DNA from: an uncultured Clostridia bacterium
GTDB taxonomy: Bacteria > Bacillota > Clostridia > Christensenellales > Borkfalkiaceae
Assembly (NCBI GenBank): GCA_947629735.1
Contig: CANREX010000017.1
Coordinates: 1 to 15,770, forward strand
Length of the DNA: 15,770 bases
Direction: 5' to 3'
This document shows positions 8,215-14,657 of the stretch, piece after piece. The number at the start of each line of letters is the position of its first letter. The first letter of the stretch is position 1. The position numbers and the translations under genes are program-made. The notes beneath the pieces are model-generated. The model was not told where the DNA came from. It made no database searches and saw only the letters and a program-made list of their open reading frames with translations.

Positions 8215-8233
8215 TTTCAACAGATTTTATCAA

Positions 8234-9148
8234 TCACTTTAACAGGTTTTTTATTTTATTTAGATCATTGTTTGCCGCCGCCGACTTTAATTCGTTTAAA
8301 TAATCGTCGCCGCACGGCAATTTTAACTCATAATCGAACTTTTTCACATTCAAACAGGCTATCAACTCGTTATTACCGACCGAATTTGCGGACATCAAGC
8401 CCAATTTATCGATATCTTCGTTGTTGTCCGTCAAAAAATTAACGTATTCCCTGCATGATATGTATCTCTCCTCGTCTTTTGTCATTATGCTTATGTTCTG
8501 ATAGAGGTCGTTGAAGTCCACCACTTGCTTCACGCAATAACTTGCTCCGCGCATGTTCAGCCTGAAAATATCCCTCTGCGTGCCGAAGAGATATTTATAT
8601 TTGCCGTTCAGAAGGTTGAGATATGCCTGCGTCGGCTCGTTTTGGGCGGCTTTTGCAATTCCGCACATTGCCGCAGCTACATTTGACAAATTGCCCGTTC
8701 CCGCGTTGATTACCGTATTTTTTGCGTTTACGTCGTTAAAATCGGCGTTTTCGTCCAAAGTAAGCAGGCAATAACTGCCGAAACACCAATTTTTACACAT
8801 AAAATCTCTGTTGTTTATGTAGCCGAGGTGCGCGTTGAAGGTCGGCGAATATGAAATCATGTCGGGAAATCGCCCCGCCCGTATGTTGTCAGCCGCCGCC
8901 TCTTGCGTTAGCGAAATCACGTTAATGTAGATATCCCGATTTTCAAAGCACTCCTCGCCCTTGTCTTTTAAGTACTGCGCACGCGAACCTTTGCCGCCCT
9001 CAAACCCGTCTATCTGCCAGACGGTCAGCATCTGCAATCTTTGCTCTTTTGCGTTGACTTTTGAGGACATCAACATACCTGTAAGCGGCACTACAACCAA
9101 AAGCAGAGCTATGATTATAAGCAAAACGACGCGTTTTTTGGTAAACAT
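8234..9148 (-). CDS. Solute-binding-like protein with N-terminal membrane anchor or signal
   Basis: About 304 residues. Basic MFTKKR is followed by a 20-residue hydrophobic stretch (7-27), then a polar body, so it is secreted or membrane-anchored. No lipobox cysteine is present; VNA (31-33) could be a signal peptidase site. The segment TVWQIDGFEGGKGSR (42-56), FPDMISY (94-100) and FGTQRDIFRL (188-197) resemble family 1 extracellular solute-binding proteins of clostridial sugar ABC transporters, as I recall them; this is recognition by eye. It is shorter than typical members (about 400 or more) and no permease or ATPase gene is in the window. In-frame ATGs at 9184 and 9166 are alternatives; none has a clear ribosome binding site, and 9184 abuts a strong hairpin. 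murB follows after 13-19 bases, so they may share a transcript. Confidence 0.65.
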   Translation of the reverse strand: MFTKKRVVLLIIIALLLVVVPLTGMLMSSKVNAKEQRLQMLTVWQIDGFEGGKGSRAQYLKDKGEECFENRDIYINVISLTQEAAADNIRAGRFPDMISYSPTFNAHLGYINNRDFMCKNWCFGSYCLLTLDENADFNDVNAKNTVINAGTGNLSNVAAAMCGIAKAAQNEPTQAYLNLLNGKYKYLFGTQRDIFRLNMRGASYCVKQVVDFNDLYQNISIMTKDEERYISCREYVNFLTDNNEDIDKLGLMSANSVGNNELIACLNVKKFDYELKLPCGDDYLNELKSAAANNDLNKIKNLLK

Positions 9149-9184
9149 ATGATATTTTATTGCCATCGCCGACAAAAAATACAT

Positions 9185-9216
9185 AAGGGAATATTCCGAT
9201 AGCGGAATATTCCCTT
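9185..9216. repeat. Perfect 14-bp inverted repeat in the leader of the solute-binding-like gene
   Basis: AAGGGAATATTCCG (9185-9198) and CGGAATATTCCCTT (9203-9216) are exact reverse complements around a four-base loop. On the minus strand the stem is followed by ATGTATTTTTTG, an imperfect T-tract, so it could act as an attenuator or terminator in front of the gene. It could also be an operator or an mRNA-stabilising hairpin. Confidence 0.75.
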
Positions 9217-9244
9217 TGCCTCATGCAAAATCTGCGAAAACCTT

Positions 9245-9304
9245 GCGGTAACGCCCGAGATCACAATTGGCTATATTTAAAGCGTTACCGCTTGTACAAT
9301 TATA
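9245..9304 (-). promoter_or_regulatory. Candidate promoter with two inverted operator-like sites
   Basis: GCGGTAACGC (9245-9254) recurs as its exact reverse complement GCGTTACCGC (9282-9291), centres 37 bases apart. The second copy is embedded in a near-palindrome AAGCGTTACCGCTT (9280-9293; 12 of 14 positions symmetric), a shape seen in LacI/GalR-type operators. A third, degenerate copy (9 of 14) lies at 9307-9320. A minus-strand TATAAT at 9299-9304 would start transcription inside the 9280-9293 site, where a bound repressor would block it; no good -35 box was found. The regulator is not in the window. Confidence 0.5.
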
Positions 9305-9456
9305 ATGAGCATTACCTTATATTTTATTCGCCGCGCGCGCTTTTGGCGCAAATTTTACAATATTTTTTTCATAAATAAGTTGATTTCACCCCGTTTCTGC
9401 GCAAAAACAGCGTTAAAAAGGTGAAAAAGCGCGGTTTTTTTAAAATGACAGCTATT

Positions 9457-9490
9457 AAAAAATGGCGCGGCTTTTTTTAAAAGCCGCGCC
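9457..9490 (-). terminator. Intrinsic terminator of the yebC transcript
   Basis: A perfect 12-bp stem, GGCGCGGCTTTT (9464-9475) with AAAAGCCGCGCC (9479-9490), has a three-base loop. On the minus strand it is followed by ATTTTTT. It starts 18 bases after the yebC stop and closes the operon. Confidence 0.92.
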
Positions 9491-9508
9491 GCAAACAAGC
9501 AATATAAT

Positions 9509-10249
9509 TTACTCTTCTTCGTCCTCTTCGGGAAGTTCGACGTTGTGATATACGTTCTGCACGTCGTCCAACTCTTCGAGTTTTTCAAGCATGCGCGTAA
9601 AAGTCGCAACCTTATCGTCGGGCAAGGTGATATAATTCTGGGGAATCATCTTGATTTCCGCTTCGAGGAAGGTAACGCCCTTGTCCTCGAAATATTTTCT
9701 GACCGCCGAGAAGTTTTCGGGCGTTGTGTAGACTTCGTAGACGTCCTCATCTACGTTATAATCTTCCGCTTCGGCTTCGAGGCAGTACTCCATCATCGTG
9801 TCCTCGTCGAGTTTTACCGTCTTTTCGATGACTATCACGCCCTTGTTATCGAATTGATAGCTTACGCAGCCCGGCTTGCCCATCTGCCCGCCGCACTTTG
9901 ACATCGTGGAGCTTATATCGCCCGAAGTCCTGTTTACGTTGTCGGTAAGCGTGACGATGATTACCGCCGAGCCGCAGACGCCGTAGCCCTCGTAAGTGAG
10001 TTCCTTGTAGTCCTTGCCGCTCAGCTCGCCCGCGGCTTTCGCGATGGAACGCTTGATATTTTCGTTGGGCATATTCGCCGCTTTCGCCTTGGCTATGACG
10101 TCGGCGAGCTTGCTGTTTGTATCGGGGTTGGGGTTGGACTTTGCCGCAACCGCAAGTTCCCTGCCTATCTTCGTGAAAATCGCGCCGCGCGCTGCGTCCG
10201 TCTTGCCTTTTTTAGCCTGTATATTGTGCCACTTGGAATGTCCTGACAT
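9509..10249 (-). CDS. yebC: YebC/PmpR-family protein
   Basis: A 246-residue member of the YebC/TACO1 family, at the usual length. The hallmark N-terminus MSGHSKWHNIQAKKG (1-15) is present, as are ANMPNENIKRSI (59-70), YEGYGVCG (86-93) and NRTSGDISSTMSKCGGQMG (106-124). It ends in an acidic tail, PEEDEEE. The family was long annotated as transcriptional regulators; more recent work links members to translation, including relief of polyproline stalling. AAGGAG lies about eight bases before the ATG at 10249. The gene starts 14 bases after the methyltransferase stop and is followed by a strong terminator, so the two are very likely co-transcribed, in keeping with the translation-related genes upstream. 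Confidence 0.95.
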   Translation of the reverse strand: MSGHSKWHNIQAKKGKTDAARGAIFTKIGRELAVAAKSNPNPDTNSKLADVIAKAKAANMPNENIKRSIAKAAGELSGKDYKELTYEGYGVCGSAVIIVTLTDNVNRTSGDISSTMSKCGGQMGKPGCVSYQFDNKGVIVIEKTVKLDEDTMMEYCLEAEAEDYNVDEDVYEVYTTPENFSAVRKYFEDKGVTFLEAEIKMIPQNYITLPDDKVATFTRMLEKLEELDDVQNVYHNVELPEEDEEE

Positions 10250-10263
10250 AAATTTTTCTCCTT

Positions 10264-10989
10264 TTATCGGTTATTTTTAAGCGCATACATCGCAATCGCA
10301 GCCGAAACGCCCGCGTTTAGGCTCTCGCAAGTGTCGCGCATGGGTATTTTTACGGTAAATTTAGCCTTTTTCCGCAAATTCTCGCTTAATCCGCCGCCCT
10401 CGTTGCCGATGCAAAGGCAAAACTTTTCGGGCGCGGAAAAGCCGAAGATATCCTCTCCGCCCATATCGGCGCAGATAATCGGAACGCTCTCCAAGACGCG
10501 CAAGACGTCTTCTTCGCTTCCCTCATGCAGCCTTACGTAAAAAATGCCGCCCATGCTTGCCCTGACCGCTTTCGGCGAATAGGCGTCGGCGCAATTTATA
10601 AGGTAGATATCCTCGTACCCCGCGGCGTTAGCCGTGCGGATAATCGTGCCGACATTTCCCGGGTCTTGCAGCCTGTCGAGTAAAAGACAACTGCCCTCGG
10701 GCGGGCGCATATCCGCGGCGGGCATCTTCACGACGGCGAGCACTCCCTGCGGGGTCTTTTCGGAAGAAATTCTTTCAAATAAGTCGTCTGAAACGCAGAC
10801 CGCGCCGCCGTAACATTCCAAAAGGTCTTCCGTGCAGATAATCGTGTCGATGTCAAACCCCGCGGCGATACATTCGTTTACGGGTTTTACGCCCTCGACT
10901 ACATATTCGCCGTAGTGCCTGCGGAATTTTTTATCGCCCAAAGAGATTATCTTTTTTATAAGCGGGTTGGATTTGGAAGTTATAACCAT
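10264..10989 (-). CDS. TrmH/SpoU-family RNA 2'-O-methyltransferase
   Basis: A 241-residue SPOUT-class methyltransferase that transfers methyl from S-adenosylmethionine to a ribose 2'-OH of rRNA or tRNA. An N-terminal SpoU substrate-binding domain (about 5-90, with EYVVEG 28-33) is followed by the knotted catalytic domain: motif 1 LLDRLQDPGNVGTIIRTA (103-120, Asn112 and Arg118), motif 2 IGNEGGGLS (194-202) and motif 3 VKIPM...SLNAGVSAAIAMY (213-235). The start at 10989 is chosen because relatives begin MxITSKSNP; an upstream in-frame ATG at 11109 would lie inside the terminator of the ribosomal protein operon. The nearest ribosome binding site, AAAGG, is rather far (about 14 bases). A gene of this family next to rplT recalls ysgA of Bacillus. 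The target nucleotide cannot be told from sequence. No promoter was evident, so read-through from rplT is possible. Confidence 0.9.
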   Translation of the reverse strand: MVITSKSNPLIKKIISLGDKKFRRHYGEYVVEGVKPVNECIAAGFDIDTIICTEDLLECYGGAVCVSDDLFERISSEKTPQGVLAVVKMPAADMRPPEGSCLLLDRLQDPGNVGTIIRTANAAGYEDIYLINCADAYSPKAVRASMGGIFYVRLHEGSEEDVLRVLESVPIICADMGGEDIFGFSAPEKFCLCIGNEGGGLSENLRKKAKFTVKIPMRDTCESLNAGVSAAIAMYALKNNR

Positions 10990-11070
10990 AGATTTTGCGC
11001 TTGCCTTTATTGCGCCGCTTTGATTTTTGCGCTTTGTCAAATTTTTGACTTCAACGCATGTGTATCGCTT

Positions 11071-11105
11071 AAAAAGTATAAGGTAGCGCCATAAAACGCT
11101 ACCTT
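11071..11105 (-). terminator. Terminator after rplT
   Basis: A nine-bp stem, AAGGTAGCG (11080-11088) with CGCTACCTT (11097-11105), has an eight-base loop and is followed on the minus strand by ATACTTTTT. It lies ten bases past the rplT stop. The downstream methyltransferase lacks a clear promoter, so termination may be partial. Confidence 0.82.
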
Positions 11106-11115
11106 TCAAGCCGCA

Positions 11116-11466
11116 TTAAACGGCAGATTTAGCCTTTTCCGCAAGCGCGGCGAATGCTGCCGCGTCGTTTACCGCCATATCCGCAAGGACCTTTCTGTTC
11201 AGGTTGATACCCGCAACTTTGAGCCCGTGCATAAACTTGGAGTAAGAAAGTCCGTTGAGACGCGCGGCGGCGTTGATACGCGCTATCCAGAGCGAACGCA
11301 TATCGCGCTTTCTCAGTCTCCTGCCGATATAGGCATAATTGAGAGACTTCATGACCGCTTCGCGGGCGATCCTGTAATTTTTGGACTTATTGCCGAAATA
11401 ACCTTTTGCGAGGCGCAAAATCTTTCTGCGCTTCTTCAAAGCATTTACCGATCTCTTAATACGCAT
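11116..11466 (-). CDS. rplT: 50S ribosomal protein L20
   Basis: L20, 116 residues, a primary 23S rRNA binder needed for early assembly of the large subunit. It is highly basic at the N-terminus (MRIKRSVNALKKRRKILRLA), with the conserved AKGYFGNKSKNYRIA (20-34), YIGRRLRKRDMRSLWI (46-61) and RINAAARLNGLSYSKFM (63-79) segments. GGAGGA lies seven bases before the ATG at 11466. It is the third gene of the infC-rpmI-rplT operon, 15 bases after rpmI. In Firmicutes and in E. coli, L20 represses its own operon; in Firmicutes it does so through the leader upstream of infC, which is present here. Confidence 0.98.
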   Translation of the reverse strand: MRIKRSVNALKKRRKILRLAKGYFGNKSKNYRIAREAVMKSLNYAYIGRRLRKRDMRSLWIARINAAARLNGLSYSKFMHGLKVAGINLNRKVLADMAVNDAAAFAALAEKAKSAV

Positions 11467-11481
11467 ATTTCCGTCCTCCTA

Positions 11482-11682
11482 TTAACCTTTGTAGGGAATC
11501 ATCGACTTGACAGTCGCTTCCTGCGTCTTGGAAACAAGCGTATTGGTACGCAAATTTCTCTTTCTCTTTCTGTTCTTGGTTTCCGCCTTGTGGTTCTTGC
11601 CGCCGTGAGGTCTTTGCACCTTGCCGCTCGCGGTGAGCCAGAAGCGCTTTTTTGTGCCGCTATGTGATTTCTGCTTAGGCAT
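11482..11682 (-). CDS. rpmI: 50S ribosomal protein L35
   Basis: L35, 66 residues, a small basic protein of the large subunit. The family signature MPKQKSHSGTKKRFWLTASG (1-20) and the basic KNHKAETKNRKRKRNLR run (29-45) are clear. The start at 11682 is chosen because GGAGG lies eight bases upstream and the protein then begins MPKQKSH; an in-frame ATG five codons earlier overlaps that ribosome binding site. It stands between infC (54 bases upstream) and rplT (15 bases downstream). Over most of the protein the matching to the family is uninterrupted, and nothing looks unusual. Confidence 0.98.
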   Translation of the reverse strand: MPKQKSHSGTKKRFWLTASGKVQRPHGGKNHKAETKNRKRKRNLRTNTLVSKTQEATVKSMIPYKG

Positions 11683-11736
11683 ATATTTATCCTCCAATGA
11701 ATATTTTGCTGTTTAATATAACGGAATTTTCCGTAT

Positions 11737-12249
11737 TTACGATTTTACGGGAGAGAGCATCATGGTAATCATTCTTCCCTCAGCTACGGGCTTTTTATCC
11801 TGTACGGCTTTTCCGCCCAAGCCCTCGAAGAAGTCCTGCATGACCTTAATTCCCTGATAGGAACGCGCGTTTTCCCTGCCCTTCATGCGAATGGAAACTT
11901 TGACCTTGTTGCCCGCTTCGAGAAATTTTAAACACTGCTTCGTCTTGACGGCAATATCGCCGACGTCTATCGTCATCGAAAGCCTTATTTCCTTGATTTC
12001 CACAATGGTCTGGTTTCTGCGGTTTTCTTTCTCCTTTTTAGCCTGCTCGTACTTGAATTTGGAGTAGTCCATAATCTTGCATACGGGCGGGTTTGCCGTG
12101 GGAGAAATCTTCACGAGGTCGAGATCCGCCTCTTCCGCAAGACGAAGCGCCTGCGCGGACGACATGACGCCTACCATTGAGCCGTCCTCGCCGATGACTC
12201 GCACTTCTTTATCCCTTATGAATTCGTTTACCTGATAAAAATCTTTTAT
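11737..12249 (-). CDS. infC: Translation initiation factor IF-3, AUA start
   Basis: IF-3 binds the 30S subunit, keeps subunits apart and proofreads start codon and initiator tRNA. Read from 12249 it has 170 residues: N-domain (YQVNEFIRDKEVRVIGEDGS, 5-24), lysine-rich linker (about 71-80), and C-domain with RMKGRENA (121-128). No ATG, GTG or TTG precedes the conserved YQVNEFIRD, and an in-frame stop lies at 12256-12258. The only plausible start is ATA at 12247-12249, nine bases after GAGAGG (12259-12264). IF-3 genes are known for rare starts (AUU in E. coli) that let IF-3 repress its own synthesis. The GTG at 12204 also has an AGGG upstream but would remove the conserved first 15 residues. It is the first gene of infC-rpmI-rplT. 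Confidence 0.93.
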   Translation of the reverse strand: MKDFYQVNEFIRDKEVRVIGEDGSMVGVMSSAQALRLAEEADLDLVKISPTANPPVCKIMDYSKFKYEQAKKEKENRRNQTIVEIKEIRLSMTIDVGDIAVKTKQCLKFLEAGNKVKVSIRMKGRENARSYQGIKVMQDFFEGLGGKAVQDKKPVAEGRMITMMLSPVKS

Positions 12250-12266
12250 AACAGTTTACCTCTCTC

Positions 12267-12302
12267 AAAAACTAAATCGGGCTACGCAAGGTAACCCGAT
12301 TT
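12267..12302 (-). terminator. Regulated terminator before infC
   Basis: The stem AAATCGGG (12274-12281) with CCCGATTT (12295-12302), plus TAC/GTA inside, is followed on the minus strand by AGTTTTT. The T-run ends two bases before the GAGAGG ribosome binding site of infC, so the terminator acts on the whole operon. Confidence 0.85.
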
Positions 12303-12389
12303 CAATGCAAATATACCGCAAAATGCGATTTTTGACATTATCAGCCGCTGCATACTCTATGCAAGGCGAAAGGGGTAACCTTTGCTTAC
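12267..12389 (-). promoter_or_regulatory. Attenuator leader of the infC operon (probable L20 leader)
   Basis: The roughly 120-base leader between promoter and infC holds, in transcript order, a GGTAA...TTACC hairpin (12374-12390), a perfect TGCATA-GAG-TATGCA hairpin (12349-12363) and a terminator (12267-12302). GGTAA and TTACC segments occur more than once, so alternative pairing is possible. Position and layout match the Firmicute L20 leader, in which L20 binding favours termination. I did not compare it with the Rfam consensus. Confidence 0.7.
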
Positions 12390-12395
12390 CTTATG

Positions 12396-12425
12396 AGTAT
12401 ACTATCCTTTAATGCCGTTTGTCAA
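12396..12425 (-). promoter_or_regulatory. Promoter of the infC operon
   Basis: Consensus TTGACA (12420-12425) and TATACT (12396-12401) are 18 bases apart on the minus strand. The -35 box lies ten bases after the thrS stop codon. I saw no thrS terminator before it, so thrS transcripts may also run into the operon. Confidence 0.82.
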
Positions 12426-12435
12426 ACGATTTTAC

Positions 12436-14343
12436 TCAGAAAATTATCTTTTCGGCTATTTCTTTGCGGACGACAGAGATAAATTCTTCCGCCGTGAGCG
12501 TGTAATTTTGCTCCACGCCGCGCTTGTTGACATTTACGCTGCCCTCCGCCGCTTCCTTGTCGCCGATGACCAAAACGTAGGGAACTTTCTCCATTTTCGC
12601 CTCGCGTATCTTGTAGCCTATCTTTTCGTTTCTCGTATCGACTTCCACGCGCACGCCTTCTTGGGCGAGTTTTTCGCAAAGTTCCTTGGCGTACCCCGCC
12701 GACCTGTCCGTAATGGGCAGCAATTTGACCTGTTTGGGCGCGAGCCAAAGGGGGAATTTGCCCGCGAAATGCTCTATCAATATTCCGATAAAGCGCTCAA
12801 TCGAGCCGAAAATAGCGCGGTGAATCATTATGGGGCGGTGCTTCATGCCGTCCTCGCCGACGTATTCGAGTTCGAAGCGCTGGGGCATCTGGAAGTCGAG
12901 CTGAATCGTTCCGCACTGCCACGTCCTGCCTATGCTGTCCTGCAAGTGGAAGTCGATTTTAGGTCCGTAGAACGCGCCGTCGCCCTCGTTTATCTCGTAA
13001 TCGAGCTTCATTTCGTCGAGCGCCTTTTTGAGCGCGTTAGTCGCAAGCTCCCACTCTTCGTCCGTGCCCATGCTGTTTTCGGGCTTGGTCGAAAGTTCTA
13101 CTTTATATTTAAAGCCGAATTGCTTGTATATCTTGTCGGTCAGTCTGACAACTCCCTTTATTTCGTCCGTTATCTGTTCGGGCAGCATAAATATGTGGGC
13201 GTCGTCTTGCGTAAAGCAGCGCACGCGGAAAAGTCCGTGGAGTTGTCCGCTCTTTTCATGGCGGTGCACAAGCCCCATTTCGGCAATGCGCAGCGGCAAA
13301 TCTTTATAGCTGTGCGGCTCGTTTTTGTACACGAGCATACAGCCGGGGCAGTTCATGGGCTTGACCGCGCAGTCCTCCCCGTCTATCTTGGTCGTATACA
13401 TGTTGTCCTTGTAGTGATCCCAATGCCCGGAGTTTTCCCACAGCGTTCTGGTCAGAATTATGGGCGTCTGGATCTCCACATAGCCTTCCTTGCGGTGCAA
13501 ATCGCGCCAATAATCGACGAGCGCGTTTTTGAGCTTCATGCCGTCGGGAAGGAAAAAAGGAAAGCCCTTGCCCTCGTTCATGAGCGCAAACAGCTTCAAT
13601 TCCTTGCCGAGCTTGATGTGGTCGCGCTTCTTCGCCTCTTCTAGCATCTCGAAATAAGCCGCCATTTCGTCCTTTTTGGCGAACGCCACGCCGTAAATTC
13701 GGGTGAGCATCTTGTTCTTTTCGTTGCCGCGCCAATACGCGCCCGCGATAGACACGAGTTTGTACGCCTTTATCTTGCCCGTGCTCGGAAGGTGAGGACC
13801 TCTGCAAAGGTCGGTAAAAGACCCCTGCTTGTAGAATGAGATGGGCTCGCCTTCGGGCAAATCCTTTATGAGCTCCACCTTGTACTTTTCGCCGTACTTG
13901 GTCATAAGCTCTATCGCCTCGTCGCGGGGAAGCTCGAACCTCGTTATAGGGGTGTTCGCCTTGATTATCTTCGCCATTTCGGTCTCGATTTTTTCGAAGT
14001 CGTCCTGCGTTATAGGCGTGTTGAAGTCGATATCGTAATAGAAACCGTTTTCAATGACAGGTCCTATCGCGAGGTTGCAGGTAGGGAAAATGTTCTTTAC
14101 CGCCTGCGCGAGGACGTGCGAACAGGTGTGCCTGTACACTTCCAGCCCCTCTTTGTCCTTCAACGTCACTATTTCGAGCTTGTCGCCCTCTTGAAGCCGA
14201 GACGACAAATCGACCAGCTTCCCGTTTACCTTTGCCGCCACCGCATTGCGGGCGAGCCCTTCCGAAATAGCCGCCGCGGCGTTTGCGCACGTTGCGCCTT
14301 CGTCGAGCGCCAGACTATCGCCGTTTTTTAAAATAACGTTCAT
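12436..14343 (-). CDS. thrS: Threonine--tRNA ligase
   Basis: Class II aminoacyl-tRNA synthetase charging tRNA-Thr, cytosolic dimer, 635 residues (family about 640). Order: TGS domain (1-61); editing domain with the HxxxH pair (H72, H76) and the matching TDLCRGPH segment, which removes mischarged Ser; the catalytic core with motif MNCPGC carrying the zinc-binding Cys, motif 2 around RHEKSGQLHGLFRVR, FTQDDAHIF, and motif 3 GSIERFIGILIEHFAGKFP; then the C-terminal anticodon-binding domain beginning near WLAPKQV. GGAGGAG lies six bases upstream of the ATG at 14343. Two small departures from common sequence are Cys for His in MNCPGH and Cys for Gly in RVRGFTQDD. Expression is controlled by the T-box upstream. 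It diverges from leuS and is followed directly by the infC operon, a common Firmicute order. Confidence 0.98.
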   Translation of the reverse strand: MNVILKNGDSLALDEGATCANAAAAISEGLARNAVAAKVNGKLVDLSSRLQEGDKLEIVTLKDKEGLEVYRHTCSHVLAQAVKNIFPTCNLAIGPVIENGFYYDIDFNTPITQDDFEKIETEMAKIIKANTPITRFELPRDEAIELMTKYGEKYKVELIKDLPEGEPISFYKQGSFTDLCRGPHLPSTGKIKAYKLVSIAGAYWRGNEKNKMLTRIYGVAFAKKDEMAAYFEMLEEAKKRDHIKLGKELKLFALMNEGKGFPFFLPDGMKLKNALVDYWRDLHRKEGYVEIQTPIILTRTLWENSGHWDHYKDNMYTTKIDGEDCAVKPMNCPGCMLVYKNEPHSYKDLPLRIAEMGLVHRHEKSGQLHGLFRVRCFTQDDAHIFMLPEQITDEIKGVVRLTDKIYKQFGFKYKVELSTKPENSMGTDEEWELATNALKKALDEMKLDYEINEGDGAFYGPKIDFHLQDSIGRTWQCGTIQLDFQMPQRFELEYVGEDGMKHRPIMIHRAIFGSIERFIGILIEHFAGKFPLWLAPKQVKLLPITDRSAGYAKELCEKLAQEGVRVEVDTRNEKIGYKIREAKMEKVPYVLVIGDKEAAEGSVNVNKRGVEQNYTLTAEEFISVVRKEIAEKIIF

Positions 14344-14378
14344 AAATTACTCCTCCGCCCGCCGCGCGGGCATCGCAT

Positions 14379-14414
14379 AAAAAATAAAAACGCCTTAAAC
14401 TAAAAAGTTTAAGG
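14379..14414 (-). terminator. T-box terminator
   Basis: The stem CCTTAAACT (14393-14401) with AGTTTAAGG (14406-14414) has an AAAA loop and is followed on the minus strand by CGTTTTTATTTTTT. It comes right after the T-box sequence and 36 bases before thrS, as expected for the regulated terminator. Confidence 0.93.
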
Positions 14415-14590
14415 ACGCAATTCTTGCGCGGTTCCACCTTAATTGCTTTATAAAATAAAGCCGCTTTAAACTTCGCCGCAACACATAAAGCGGTTTCCCG
14501 TTGTCCCTTAAATTATGCGCCTCACAGCGAACGGCGCACTCTCTGAAAATTCTCGGGCGGTACTTGTCTTTAATACGGCTCTATTCAGTT
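14379..14590 (-). promoter_or_regulatory. Threonyl T-box riboswitch
   Basis: The thrS leader binds uncharged tRNA-Thr. Its hallmark AAGGTGGAACCGCG (14427-14440) carries the TGGAACC bulge that pairs with the tRNA acceptor end. Further upstream are an AAGTA motif, CAGAGAG and a GC-rich distal stem (TGCGCC/GGCGCA) typical of stem I. A candidate Thr specifier ACC lies at 14492-14494, preceded by GAA and followed by G; ACA and ACG triplets also occur close by, so the choice is not certain. The transcript ends in a terminator unless tRNA stabilises the antiterminator. Confidence 0.93.
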
Positions 14591-14596
14591 GAGTCT

Positions 14597-14625
14597 ATCT
14601 TATTACTTTTTTTTGGTTTTGTCAA
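14597..14625 (-). promoter_or_regulatory. Promoter of thrS
   Basis: On the minus strand consensus TTGACA (14620-14625) and TAAGAT (14597-14602) are exactly 17 bases apart. The predicted start near 14590 coincides with the beginning of the T-box leader. Confidence 0.85.
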
Positions 14626-14657
14626 CGAGTTTAAGCATAAATTTATTTCCTTTTTAT

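Larger units (their letters stand above)
9149..9508. other. Gene-free regulatory interval
   Basis: This 360-base gap between yebC and the solute-binding-like gene holds the yebC terminator (right end), an inverted pair of operator-like sites with a TATAAT box, and a long perfect hairpin next to the gene. The middle (about 9321-9456) is A/T-rich with short GCGC runs; I see no coding potential or further structure there. Confidence 0.6.

Noticed and set aside
8205..8233. Promoter-like TTGATA, 17 bases, TATTAT with a TG extension on the minus strand at the start of murB.
   Set aside because: Its transcription start would fall inside murB, past the ATG at 8214, and no usable in-frame start follows before the conserved FAD-binding region. 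Probably a chance match in A/T-rich sequence.
9355..9609. Minus-strand open frame of 84 codons running from yebC into its terminator.
   Set aside because: It is an out-of-frame reading of the yebC 3' end and crosses the terminator stem; no recognisable protein features.
11036..11049. Palindrome GTCAAATTTTTGAC upstream of the methyltransferase, containing a TTGACA-like box on the minus strand.
   Set aside because: No -10 box at suitable spacing, so I do not call a promoter; the palindrome is A/T-rich and may be chance.
11721..11734. Small hairpin ACGGAA-TT-TTCCGT between infC and rpmI.
   Set aside because: Six base pairs with a two-base loop and no T-run; too weak to call a terminator or a regulatory element.
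12412..13644. Plus-strand open frame of 410 codons opposite thrS.
   Set aside because: It lies entirely antisense to a convincing threonyl-tRNA synthetase gene; long antisense frames are a by-product of the codon usage.
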